17,678 nucleotides of DNA from Flavobacteriales bacterium UBA6049 (GTDB lineage: Bacteria > Bacteroidota > Bacteroidia > Flavobacteriales_G > Salibacteraceae). A program made the translations under genes and the position numbers. The stretch covers positions 1-17,678 of the forward strand of contig DIYR01000181.1 in NCBI GenBank assembly GCA_002429085.1, in the 5' to 3' direction. The notes beneath the pieces are model-generated. The model had not been told where the DNA came from. It ran no database searches and saw nothing but the letters and a program-made list of their open reading frames with translations. Positions 8,402 through 15,166 of this stretch are shown in pieces. Every line of letters starts with the position of its first letter. The first letter of the stretch is position 1.

Positions 8402-9045
8402 TGATTAAGAAGCTATACAACTATCGGTTTACTATTTTCACAATAAGTCAGTTATTCATTTTATTTGGATCTCTCGTGTTTCCTCAAGAGTTATACGAAA
8501 CGTTGATCTCACAAATTCTATTTCTAATAAACGTTTCTGCGGGACTGTTGCTTCTTCTCAAAAAGAAATGGCTTCTTTATTCAGTCATAGCTCTCTATAG
8601 TTTGCTAGTGATTAGTACTGCATTTATTCCAACAGAATTAACAACACATACGGTACTCGGTAATCTGCAATTAATCGCTTTCTTTTTGTTCTACACCATT
8701 GTATGTTATGAGGTTATACTTCAGGTATGGAAAGAAAAATCTGTTAATCAACACACCTTGTTCGGGTTAATAAGTGGCTTCATTTCATTGGGGTTTGTTG
8801 GCTTCTTTATTTGCTTGAGTATTGAAGTCACCAATCCAAGTTCTTTCTCGTTACCTGATAATGGCCTTGGAGTTGTAGATAACTTAATGTACTTCAGCTT
8901 CATAACAATTATGTCTATTGGATATGGTGACATTGTTCCTTTAACAGGTGTAGCGCAAAAAGCTTCTTTGTTGGTTGGGTTAATTGGAGAGTTTTACCTA
9001 GTTATTATTACAGCAATTGTAGTTGGTAAATACTTGAAAGATTAA
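8401..9045 (+). CDS. Six-TM potassium-channel-like protein (Ion_trans_2 pore)
   Basis: A 214-residue membrane protein. Four hydrophobic helices come first (about 10-28, 34-52, 57-77, 88-108), then a two-TM pore module: outer helix about 119-142, pore loop with the selectivity-filter motif 'TIMSIGYGDIVP' (Ser172-Ile-Gly-Tyr-Gly-Asp177), and inner helix about 185-210 with a conserved Gly194 region. The filter is a variant of T-V-G-Y-G. There is no Arg/Lys ladder in the fourth helix, so voltage gating is not indicated, and the protein ends three residues after the inner helix (YLKD) with no RCK or nucleotide-binding domain. It overlaps the RND stop by one base, so it is translated from the same mRNA. 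Its link to the pump is inferred from this context only: it could balance charge or respond to membrane stress. Confidence 0.85.
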   Translation: MIKKLYNYRFTIFTISQLFILFGSLVFPQELYETLISQILFLINVSAGLLLLLKKKWLLYSVIALYSLLVISTAFIPTELTTHTVLGNLQLIAFFLFYTIVCYEVILQVWKEKSVNQHTLFGLISGFISLGFVGFFICLSIEVTNPSSFSLPDNGLGVVDNLMYFSFITIMSIGYGDIVPLTGVAQKASLLVGLIGEFYLVIITAIVVGKYLKD

Positions 9046-9070
9046 AGCAACAGATATTAAAGCACCTTAC

Positions 9071-9078
9071 TACATTTG
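9071..9078 (+). promoter_or_regulatory. Candidate Bacteroidota -7 element before yqgE
   Basis: TACATTTG matches the TAnnTTTG consensus fully and ends 4 nt before the yqgE ATG. No TTG is seen at the expected -33 distance. If used, transcription would begin at or next to the start codon. No terminator is visible between the channel gene and this site, so read-through from the efflux operon is also possible. Confidence 0.45.
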
Positions 9079-9082
9079 ATGC

Positions 9083-9673
9083 ATGAATCTCGATCAGTTT
9101 TTTGAGCAAATAAACTTTGAACAAACAGCACCAGCCAAAGGAAAAGTATTGATTTCTGAGCCTTTTATGCAGGATCCTAATTTTGCTAGAAGCGTTATTT
9201 TATTGACCGAACATAGCGATGAAGGTACTATGGGATTCGTATTGAATCATGCTTCAGAAATGCACGTAGAAGATGTGTTGATGGAAGAAAAAGACATTGA
9301 TGCTCCACTCTACTTTGGAGGGCCAGTGGGCGATAATCAATTGTTTTACATCCACACATTAGGCCCTGATATGTTACCTGGTTCTCTTCCAATTTTAGAT
9401 GGGTTATGGTGGGGAGGAGATTTTGACAAACTCATTTTCTATTGGCAAAACGATATGATGCGTCCAGATCAGGTACGTTTCTTTGCCGGATACAGCGGAT
9501 GGGCACCAGAACAATTGGCTGGAGAAATCAAAGAAAGATCTTGGATTGTAAGTGACTTTACGGCTGAATTAGCCATGCAAGGTAGCCATGATTATTGGTC
9601 TAAAATGATGAGTAGATTAGGTAGTCAATTCAAGCTTATGACCCAGTTTCCTGAAGATCCATCATTAAATTAA
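9083..9673 (+). CDS. yqgE: YqgE/AlgH family protein (DUF179)
   Basis: A 196-residue soluble protein of the widespread YqgE/AlgH family, whose biochemical role is not settled. Family signatures are clear: 'GKVLISEPFMQDPNFARSVI' at 20-39, 'GTMGFVLN' at 48-55, 'YFGGPVGDNQLFYIH', and 'FFAGYSGWAPEQLAGEI'. The length is normal, with a short N-terminal extension of about 15 residues common in Bacteroidota. ATG 9083 is the only start that keeps the conserved first strand. It lies 37 bp after the channel gene with its own candidate -7 element. Its last 38 bp overlap, on the opposite strand, the end of the aminotransferase gene. Confidence 0.93.
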   Translation: MNLDQFFEQINFEQTAPAKGKVLISEPFMQDPNFARSVILLTEHSDEGTMGFVLNHASEMHVEDVLMEEKDIDAPLYFGGPVGDNQLFYIHTLGPDMLPGSLPILDGLWWGGDFDKLIFYWQNDMMRPDQVRFFAGYSGWAPEQLAGEIKERSWIVSDFTAELAMQGSHDYWSKMMSRLGSQFKLMTQFPEDPSLN

Positions 9674-10517
9674 TTCGAAGATCAACTTCTTGATTCATAG
9701 CATCTACCAACTGCTTACTTAACTTATGAAAATAACGTTTATTGTCATAAGCAAGAGCACATTGAATTCCAGCAATGGCATTCGTAAAAAACACTTCTCT
9801 CGCCTCATATAACAACTCTGGTTTAATAGCTGTTTGAAGCACTTCTACTTTGCCTTTTTCGAGTAGTTGAATCACTAGATTTCTCATTACTCCTGGTAAG
9901 CAACCTTCTTCTAAAGCCGGGGTAACAACATGCTCATTAACCACAAAAAACACATTTGACGAAATGCCTTCAGCAATACGACCATGTTCGTTCAATAACA
10001 ATGCTTCATTCCATTCATGAAACCTAGCTTCACGTGCGGCTTGTACATAATGCAATGCATTGGTACTTTTAAGTTGACCAAGTGGATGAATTGGTTTTTT
10101 CCATGTTTGGTAAACCCCTATTCTATATCCTGGATCGTTTAACTCAAACCTAGCATTTGCTTCATAGGCTTCCATAACCCACTTGGCTTTATCAGTTGAT
10201 GGCCAATAAGTTCCTCCATCTTCTCTAAACACCGATAAACGAATGCGAGCGCCTTCAGATAATCGACTTCTTCGTGCTAAACGCACAGCTTCTTGGTGTA
10301 TGTAATTCACATCTCGCACTTCATCCATTTGAAGCCCAAGCATTTCCATTCCTTCATGCAAGCGTGTCAAGTGCTCTGTAAGAAACGGAACGGTATTGTT
10401 TACCAGTTTAAATGTTTCAAACAAACCATCACCGTAGTGAAAAGCTCTATTGCTTACCGACCAAACAGGACGATCTGCTGGAATTAACTCACCTTGAAGA
10501 TTTATAAATGGAATCAT
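9636..10517 (-). CDS. PLP-dependent class IV aminotransferase (branched-chain / aminodeoxychorismate-lyase-like)
   Basis: A 293-residue fold-type IV PLP enzyme. The N-terminus 'NRAFHYGDGLFETFKLVNN' at 23-41 is the usual class IV opening, with 'GLFET' lining the active site. Lys150 in 'GQLKSTNALHYVQAAREAR' is the expected Schiff-base lysine. Glu183 in 'GRIAEGISSNVFFV' (E-G-x-S-x-N) binds the cofactor ring nitrogen. 'EGCLPGVMRNLVI' binds the phosphate. The family includes branched-chain aminotransferase (IlvE), D-amino acid transaminase and 4-amino-4-deoxychorismate lyase (PabC). The 'LKSTNAL' context does not decide between them; a PabC-like role is possible and I leave the symbol empty. It starts inside the stop of the HAD phosphatase gene (ATGA overlap, 4 bp), so the two are coupled, and its 3' end overlaps yqgE. 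Confidence 0.88.
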   Translation of the reverse strand: MIPFINLQGELIPADRPVWSVSNRAFHYGDGLFETFKLVNNTVPFLTEHLTRLHEGMEMLGLQMDEVRDVNYIHQEAVRLARRSRLSEGARIRLSVFREDGGTYWPSTDKAKWVMEAYEANARFELNDPGYRIGVYQTWKKPIHPLGQLKSTNALHYVQAAREARFHEWNEALLLNEHGRIAEGISSNVFFVVNEHVVTPALEEGCLPGVMRNLVIQLLEKGKVEVLQTAIKPELLYEAREVFFTNAIAGIQCALAYDNKRYFHKLSKQLVDAMNQEVDLRINLMMDLQETGS

Positions 10518-11014
10518 GCAATACGATCAATTATGCTTCTAATAGCTTGGTTAGTTTCTATTAATATGCCTTGCTCTACTCCAGCCCCTCTTGCTGCCTC
10601 TAAGTCGCGTTCTTTGTCTCCAATCATATACGAACTGCTTGCATCAATGTTGTATAAGTGCAATGCCTTTTCAATCATTAAGCTACCTGGCTTACGCGAT
10701 AACGATTTTGAAAAGTTTTCGTGATATGGAGAATAGAACACATCTGTTAATTCCACATTGAATTTTGATAACTCATCACGTAAAAACTGATGTATTTCAT
10801 GCACATCATTATGCGTATAAAGCCCTTTCGCTATCCCTGCTTGATTAGTAATCACAATGAGTTTATACCCTTTGTCTTGCCATATTTTTAATACCTGAGG
10901 TACATCTGGCAATATGGAAAATTCATTTACACTTTTGGTATAATCTCCAGGATCGTGATTCAACACACCATCCCTATCTAGAAATATGGCTTTGTTCAAT
11001 ACTTTGGTTGACAT
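10514..11014 (-). CDS. HAD-superfamily IIIA phosphatase, GmhB / histidinol-phosphatase-like
   Basis: A 166-residue HAD hydrolase. Motif I is 'FLDRDGVLN' with nucleophile Asp13 and Asp15, motif II is 'VITNQAGIAKG' (Thr56), Lys108 of 'RKPG' is motif III, and motif IV is 'IGDKERDLEAA' (Asp133, Asp137). The 'DRDGVLN' and 'TNQAGI' wording is that of D-glycero-D-manno-heptose-1,7-bisphosphate 7-phosphatase (GmhB) and its histidinol-phosphatase relatives. The structural zinc loop of GmhB (Cys-Pro-His ... Cys-x-Cys-Arg-Lys-Pro) is present in outline, but its ligands are Ser95, Tyr97, Ser104 and Ser106, so zinc is probably not bound. The physiological substrate is therefore uncertain. I use ATG 11014; a longer frame from TTG 11026 adds only four residues. 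A -7-like element lies 23 nt upstream. It is followed by the coupled aminotransferase. Confidence 0.88.
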   Translation of the reverse strand: MSTKVLNKAIFLDRDGVLNHDPGDYTKSVNEFSILPDVPQVLKIWQDKGYKLIVITNQAGIAKGLYTHNDVHEIHQFLRDELSKFNVELTDVFYSPYHENFSKSLSRKPGSLMIEKALHLYNIDASSSYMIGDKERDLEAARGAGVEQGILIETNQAIRSIIDRIA

Positions 11015-11037
11015 GTTGCTATGCAATTTATCGTTTC

Positions 11038-11045
11038 CAAAGATA
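11038..11045 (-). promoter_or_regulatory. Candidate -7 element before the HAD phosphatase
   Basis: On the - strand this reads TATCTTTG, a full match to TAnnTTTG, 23 nt before ATG 11014, in the 48-bp gap after the rhomboid gene. It would give a leader of about 18-20 nt. No clear -33 TTG is seen. It suggests that the HAD/aminotransferase pair is transcribed on its own. Confidence 0.45.
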
Positions 11046-11062
11046 GGCTGAGAAATGTGGTT

Positions 11063-11686
11063 CTAGGTCAGTAATCCTTGAATTCCAGCTATGATTTGTG
11101 TCACGAATTCTATACCGTATTGAGGACGAAAGGCTAAGGTTGCAACAATTCCAAAAATTGCTCCCCAATAATGTGCATCATGTGCTATTCTATCGTTGGC
11201 GTTAGACATTCGTTTTTCGTACCACAAATACAGTACACCTAAAACCACTGCAGGAATTGGAATAACTAAGAACAATCCAAGCATTGCAGTAGGTCTCATT
11301 AATATAAAACTAAACAATACTGAAGCCACTGCACCCGATGCCCCTACTGCCATATAATATGGGTTATCACCATGTTTCTTTAGCGCTGGTAGAGAAGCTG
11401 CGGCAACGCCTCCTAGATATAGAGTAATAAAGTAGAGTGAACTCTTGGCTCCAAAGTCATATTCAAACATTGATTCAACCACACCACCAAACTGATACAA
11501 CACGAACATATTCACAAACAGGTGCATCCAATCGCCATGTATAAAGGCATGGGTAACTATTCTGTAGTACTCTTTATTTCGAATTGTTGTATACGGGTCA
11601 AAAGCTAATTTTCTGAATAGCTCTTGATTTTGAAAAGACATTATAGAAAGAATCACCGAGATTCCAAGAATGATGTTTGTAATCAT
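11063..11686 (-). CDS. Rhomboid-family intramembrane serine protease
   Basis: A 207-residue membrane protein with all rhomboid hallmarks: the oxyanion motif His55-x3-Asn59 in 'HLFVNMFVLYQFGG', nucleophile Ser117 in 'VGASGAVASV' (GxSG), and the catalytic base His172 in 'HYWGAIFG' (HxxGxxxG). Six core TM helices are expected; the first is at 2-17 and the loop 1 region (about 24-53) contains the family-like 'YRIVTHAFIHGDW'. It cleaves substrates within the membrane; the targets are unknown. The active-site set is complete, so it is probably catalytic, unlike inactive iRhoms. The start ATG 11686 lies 4 nt after a -7-like element. Its 5' neighbour on the same strand (DUF3667) ends 48 bp upstream. 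Confidence 0.93.
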   Translation of the reverse strand: MITNIILGISVILSIMSFQNQELFRKLAFDPYTTIRNKEYYRIVTHAFIHGDWMHLFVNMFVLYQFGGVVESMFEYDFGAKSSLYFITLYLGGVAAASLPALKKHGDNPYYMAVGASGAVASVLFSFILMRPTAMLGLFLVIPIPAVVLGVLYLWYEKRMSNANDRIAHDAHYWGAIFGIVATLAFRPQYGIEFVTQIIAGIQGLLT

Positions 11687-11690
11687 GGTG

Positions 11691-11698
11691 CGAAAGTA
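11691..11698 (-). promoter_or_regulatory. Candidate -7 element before the rhomboid gene
   Basis: On the - strand this reads TACTTTCG, one mismatch to TAnnTTTG, and it ends 4 nt before the rhomboid ATG, the same spacing as for yqgE and DUF2452. No -33 TTG at normal distance is seen. Confidence 0.4.
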
Positions 11699-11734
11699 TT
11701 GCTTCTACGATTTATAAATAGTCTGTTCTTAATG

Positions 11735-12646
11735 TCAAAGTTCTACTACATTGAAATAAAGTACATACAGAACTACTGCTACTAGTGACATTATTAGAAT
11801 AAAAAGAAGCAACGACAATTGAAGACCTCCATAAAAAATAGCTAGTTTTCTTTGGTAGCCATAAACTCTTTTGAATGCCACTAGAAAATAGGCACTCAAC
11901 CCAATAAGAAAAGCTAGATATACATACAAGTCTATATTAAGAATCGCAAGAAGAAACTGCATAACTAAAAAGGCAAACAGCATAAATGAGAGATAGTGAG
12001 CAGTAAAAACAATATCATCAACATAGTACCTAGGCTGCTTCCAGTTTAATAAATACAAGAACAAAGCAATAAGAGGTATGGAGCCAATTAAGGCTATTGG
12101 AATAGCTCCTCTAATCATATCGTCTCGCATTTTAGGAGGAAGTTGAAGTAAACGAACAGTCCCTTGAAGGAGCTCGGTTTCCAGTTTATTTTCTTCTGGT
12201 AATGAAGAAACATCAATGGCTAAAATGCTGTCCATTTTTGTTTGATTGGGTCTAACGTTAACACTATCAATCGTAATTATTTCTGTTTTCAATCCCTCTT
12301 CCTGTCCCATTTTTTGAAAATCAACAGGTTCGGAAACAAGAGATGTAATTAAGAAAAAAACAAATGATGTGAATAAATACAGACGTAGAGGCGAAACGTA
12401 TCTACTTCTTTTATGAGCGATAAATTCTAAAGTTAGAAAACCAGGCTTGGAAACTAATGGAACTAGTGTTCTAAATAGCTTAGAATCAAAAGCTATGTAA
12501 TCTTCAAAAAAGTTAATCAATAACGTAAGCAGACTATGTCTAATAGATTTATTTGCTTGTCCGCAACTTGGACAAAACTTATCTGTATCAATCAGTTCAT
12601 GTCCACAACTTGGGCATTCTGTAAAACGTTCAACTTTCTTACTCAT
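11735..12646 (-). CDS. DUF3667 zinc-ribbon membrane protein
   Basis: A 303-residue protein of a Bacteroidota family of unknown function. Cys11-x2-Cys14 and Cys25-x2-Cys28 ('CPSCG' twice) form an N-terminal zinc ribbon that should face the cytoplasm. The family core follows: 'LTLLINFFEDYIAFDSKLFRT', 'KPGFLTLEFIAHKRSRYVSPLRLYLFTS', with the first TM helix at about 87-104. After a polar, probably extracytoplasmic stretch (105-178) come about four TM helices (181-200, 216-236, 240-258, 276-298). The tail is three residues long (VEL). It starts 19 bp after the lipoprotein gene, so it is the last gene of the DUF2452 unit. I can assign no activity. Confidence 0.85.
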   Translation of the reverse strand: MSKKVERFTECPSCGHELIDTDKFCPSCGQANKSIRHSLLTLLINFFEDYIAFDSKLFRTLVPLVSKPGFLTLEFIAHKRSRYVSPLRLYLFTSFVFFLITSLVSEPVDFQKMGQEEGLKTEIITIDSVNVRPNQTKMDSILAIDVSSLPEENKLETELLQGTVRLLQLPPKMRDDMIRGAIPIALIGSIPLIALFLYLLNWKQPRYYVDDIVFTAHYLSFMLFAFLVMQFLLAILNIDLYVYLAFLIGLSAYFLVAFKRVYGYQRKLAIFYGGLQLSLLLFILIMSLVAVVLYVLYFNVVEL

Positions 12647-12665
12647 CTGGTTCTAGTGAATTCGT

Positions 12666-13103
12666 TTAAGAAGTATGGTCTTGAACAACCTTCCACCCTC
12701 CGTTGATTTTTCTAAAAAGTAAAGTAAAGCGTCCAACTCTTCTCTTCTCGTTCTCTCTCTTCAATTGATACTTACCTACAACCATAGCTAAATCTGCAGT
12801 TAATACATCAACCACTTGAATATCAAATGTCAGTTTACCAAATTTCTCGGGCGAGTCGTACCCTTTTTGATACATGGTTCTAATCTCATCAAGCCCGTTG
12901 AATATCTTGCTATTTGTTACAAAGCGAACCTTCTCATTATCCCAGTACCCTTCTAAGTATCCTTCCAAATCAGCCTCATTCCAAGCGTTCTGTTGATCTA
13001 GCAATACTTTTACAACGGCTTTTCCTTCTTCTGTTTTATTGATTTGTTCAGTACAAGAACTCAAGAGCAGTAGGGTAATTAAAACAAAACTTAGGTTTTT
13101 CAT
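12666..13103 (-). CDS. Lipoprotein with NTF2-like (SnoaL / DUF4440-type) domain
   Basis: A 145-residue exported lipoprotein. ATG 13103 gives 'MKNLSFVLITLLLLSSCTEQ', a signal with lipobox L-S-S-Cys17; the ATG at 13121 would add six residues and lies inside the upstream gene. The mature part begins with a helical 'VVKVLLDQQNAWNEADLEGYLEGYW', then 'VRFVTNSKIFNGLDEIRTMYQKGY', and a beta-rich end 'LAMVVGKYQL...GRFTLLFRKINGGWKVVQDHTS', the layout of NTF2-like ketosteroid-isomerase/DUF4440 proteins. These often bind small ligands; catalysis cannot be claimed. Its start overlaps the DUF2452 stop by 4 bp (ATGA), implying coupling. A +2 Thr after Cys17 is compatible with outer-membrane sorting. Confidence 0.85.
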   Translation of the reverse strand: MKNLSFVLITLLLLSSCTEQINKTEEGKAVVKVLLDQQNAWNEADLEGYLEGYWDNEKVRFVTNSKIFNGLDEIRTMYQKGYDSPEKFGKLTFDIQVVDVLTADLAMVVGKYQLKRENEKRRVGRFTLLFRKINGGWKVVQDHTS

Positions 13104-13543
13104 GATTGCAGTATATCCCATGTATGATCAGCCATCAAGGTAACACTTGCAATGAAACTTTCAAAAGGTTTACTTCTGCCCCATTCTGTGGGTGCTACCA
13201 TACTCAACACAAAGCTTTCATCTTTCTTTTGATACAAGTAATATGTATGCCCAATTAGTGGTTCAAAACTCATCTCAGCCTGGTAGATCTGCTGACTAAT
13301 AACTACCCGTTCTTGAATTGCTTTTGCTTGTTCTGCTAGCGTTTTGATTTGACCCTGAATTTGTTCCAATTGCCTGGTAGTTTGCTGCTCCATTGCGCGA
13401 ACAGCTCTTCCCTTCACTTTTCCTTCATCTATGGGTTTAATCTGAAAAGATCCAACAGTATGTGCGTAGGGTAATGTGCTAGGGTTCTCCGCTACTTTAT
13501 CAGGATCTATAGGATTAATGAATGGTTCTTTTTCTTCTGCCAT
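13100..13543 (-). CDS. DUF2452 family protein
   Basis: A 147-residue cytoplasmic protein, recognised as DUF2452 from 'NPIDPDKVAENPSTLPYAHTVG' (first 20 residues of the core), 'IKPIDEGKVKGRAV', 'AIQERVVISQQIYQAEMSFEPLIGHTYYLY', 'LSMVAPTEWG' and 'LMADHTWDIL'. The middle (about 45-85) is a probable coiled coil. There is no signal peptide or TM helix. The function of the family is unknown; it is found mainly in Bacteroidota and in some eukaryotes. It is the first gene of a three-gene unit and is divergent from gpmI across a 108-bp gap. Confidence 0.88.
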   Translation of the reverse strand: MAEEKEPFINPIDPDKVAENPSTLPYAHTVGSFQIKPIDEGKVKGRAVRAMEQQTTRQLEQIQGQIKTLAEQAKAIQERVVISQQIYQAEMSFEPLIGHTYYLYQKKDESFVLSMVAPTEWGRSKPFESFIASVTLMADHTWDILQS

Positions 13544-13547
13544 AATT

Positions 13548-13555
13548 CAAATGTA
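13548..13555 (-). promoter_or_regulatory. Candidate -7 element before DUF2452
   Basis: On the - strand this reads TACATTTG, a full TAnnTTTG match and identical to the yqgE element, ending 4 nt before ATG 13543. It implies a leaderless or nearly leaderless mRNA for the DUF2452 unit. Confidence 0.5.
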
Positions 13556-13625
13556 ATGAGTTGTACGATCCAACAAGCGTAAGCCTGTAAAAGTTGATGG
13601 TTCTAAAGTCTGAGAGGTAAATAAT

Positions 13626-13633
13626 TACTTTTG
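13626..13633 (+). promoter_or_regulatory. Candidate -7 element before gpmI
   Basis: TACTTTTG matches TAnnTTTG fully and lies 18 nt before the gpmI ATG at 13652, giving a leader of roughly 13 nt. TTG at 13594-13596 is 29 nt upstream, longer than the usual -33 spacing. The TTG at 13631-13633 belongs to this element and is not a start codon. Confidence 0.5.
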
Positions 13634-13651
13634 CCGCAAATTTTAAATGCT

Positions 13652-15166
13652 ATGAATAAGCGCGTTGTTTTAATGGTATTAGACGGTTGGGGAATAGCTC
13701 CAAACCCTGAAGTTTCTGCAATTGATAAAGCCAATACGCCATTCATTGATGAATTATACAACCGTTTCCCACATACTACGCTAAGAACAAGCGGGTTAGA
13801 CGTAGGTTTACCTGATGGACAAATGGGTAACTCTGAAGTAGGCCACATGAATCTCGGTGCTGGAAGAGTGGTTTATCAGGACTTGGTTAAAATAAACAAC
13901 GCTGCTGACGATGGCTCTTTAGGAACCAACAAAGTTTTACAACAAGCATTCACGTACGCCAAAGAAAATAATAAGTCTATTCACTTCATGGGTTTACTGT
14001 CTGATGGCGGTGTTCACTCTCATCAAAATCACTTAACGGCATTATGTCAAGCCGCACATGATTCAAATGTTAGCAAGGTTTATATCCATGCATTTACTGA
14101 CGGTAGAGACTGTGACCCTACAAGCGGTTTAGGCCAAGTACAACGATTAGAAGAATCTGTTTCAAATACGAACACAAAAGTTGCTAGTGTCATTGGCCGA
14201 TACTATGCCATGGATCGTGATAAAAGATGGGAACGTGTGAAATTAGCATACGACTTAATGGTTCATGGCAAAGGAGACCAGTACAACTCTGCCAGCGAAG
14301 CTATTCAAGCTAGTTATGATGTGAATGTAACCGATGAATTTATTAAACCATCTGTGATTTGTGAAAATGAAAAACCTGTAGCTACTATTCAAGAAGGTGA
14401 TGTAGTAATGTGTTTTAACTTTAGAACAGATCGTGGAAGAGAAATCACCCAAGTACTTACCCAGCAAGATTTTAGTGAACATGGAATGACAAAGATGGAT
14501 CTTCATTACCTAACGATGACAAGGTATGACGAGACATTTAAAGGTGTTCAGGTGTTATTTGAAAAAGACAACCTAAGTAATACACTTGGTGAGGTTGTTG
14601 CAAACGCTGGTAAAAAACAAGTTCGTTTAGCCGAAACAGAAAAGTATCCTCACGTTACCTTCTTCTTTTCAGGTGGACGTGAAAACGAATTCGAAAACGA
14701 AAAGCGTTTAATGGTTTCTTCTCCAAAAGTAGCTACCTATGATCTACAACCTGAAATGAGTGCTTTTGAGGTAAAGGATCAGTTAAAAAAAGAACTAGAA
14801 GCTGAATGGCCAGATTTTGTCTGTATCAATTTTGCTAATCCAGACATGGTTGGACACACAGGCGTTTTTGAAGCTGCTGTTAAAGCATGTGAAACAGTAG
14901 ATTCTTGCGTTGCTGATTTAGTTGAAACAGGATTAGCACACGACTACTCATTCATCATTTTAGCCGATCATGGTAATAGTGATGTAATGATCAATGAAGA
15001 CGGATCTGTAAATACCGCACATACTACAAACCCTGTACCCTGCTTTATGGTAGATAATGATCAAATTGCCATTAAAGAAGGAAAACTAGGAGATATTGCC
15101 CCTACAATTTGCAAGCTTATGGGGATTGACATCCCTACTGAAATGACGGGTAATATTCTTGTTTAG
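13652..15166 (+). CDS. gpmI: 2,3-bisphosphoglycerate-independent phosphoglycerate mutase
   Basis: A 504-residue Mn-dependent enzyme that interconverts 3- and 2-phosphoglycerate in glycolysis and gluconeogenesis, in the cytoplasm. The alkaline-phosphatase-like metal site is visible: Asp11 in 'VLMVLDGWG', nucleophile Ser61 in 'GQMGNSEVGHMNLGAG', 'NPDMVGHTG' and 'LADHGNSD' near the C-terminus. The phosphotransferase insert contains 'GLLSDGGVHSH', 'HAFTDGRDCDP', 'GRYYAMDRDKRWER' and 'NFRTDRGREIT', the substrate-binding residues of the family. The length matches the usual 500-515. ATG 13652 is the start; a frame from TTG 13631 would add seven residues taken from the promoter. Its TAG overlaps the stop of the folate gene on the other strand. 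Confidence 0.97.
   Translation: MNKRVVLMVLDGWGIAPNPEVSAIDKANTPFIDELYNRFPHTTLRTSGLDVGLPDGQMGNSEVGHMNLGAGRVVYQDLVKINNAADDGSLGTNKVLQQAFTYAKENNKSIHFMGLLSDGGVHSHQNHLTALCQAAHDSNVSKVYIHAFTDGRDCDPTSGLGQVQRLEESVSNTNTKVASVIGRYYAMDRDKRWERVKLAYDLMVHGKGDQYNSASEAIQASYDVNVTDEFIKPSVICENEKPVATIQEGDVVMCFNFRTDRGREITQVLTQQDFSEHGMTKMDLHYLTMTRYDETFKGVQVLFEKDNLSNTLGEVVANAGKKQVRLAETEKYPHVTFFFSGGRENEFENEKRLMVSSPKVATYDLQPEMSAFEVKDQLKKELEAEWPDFVCINFANPDMVGHTGVFEAAVKACETVDSCVADLVETGLAHDYSFIILADHGNSDVMINEDGSVNTAHTTNPVPCFMVDNDQIAIKEGKLGDIAPTICKLMGIDIPTEMTGNILV

Noticed and set aside
9046..9082. Terminator between the channel gene and yqgE
   Set aside because: No inverted repeat with a T run is present in the 37-bp gap.
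10293..10724. Two + strand ORFs opposite the aminotransferase and HAD genes
   Set aside because: Their frames are shadows of conserved genes; the proteins show no recognisable pattern.
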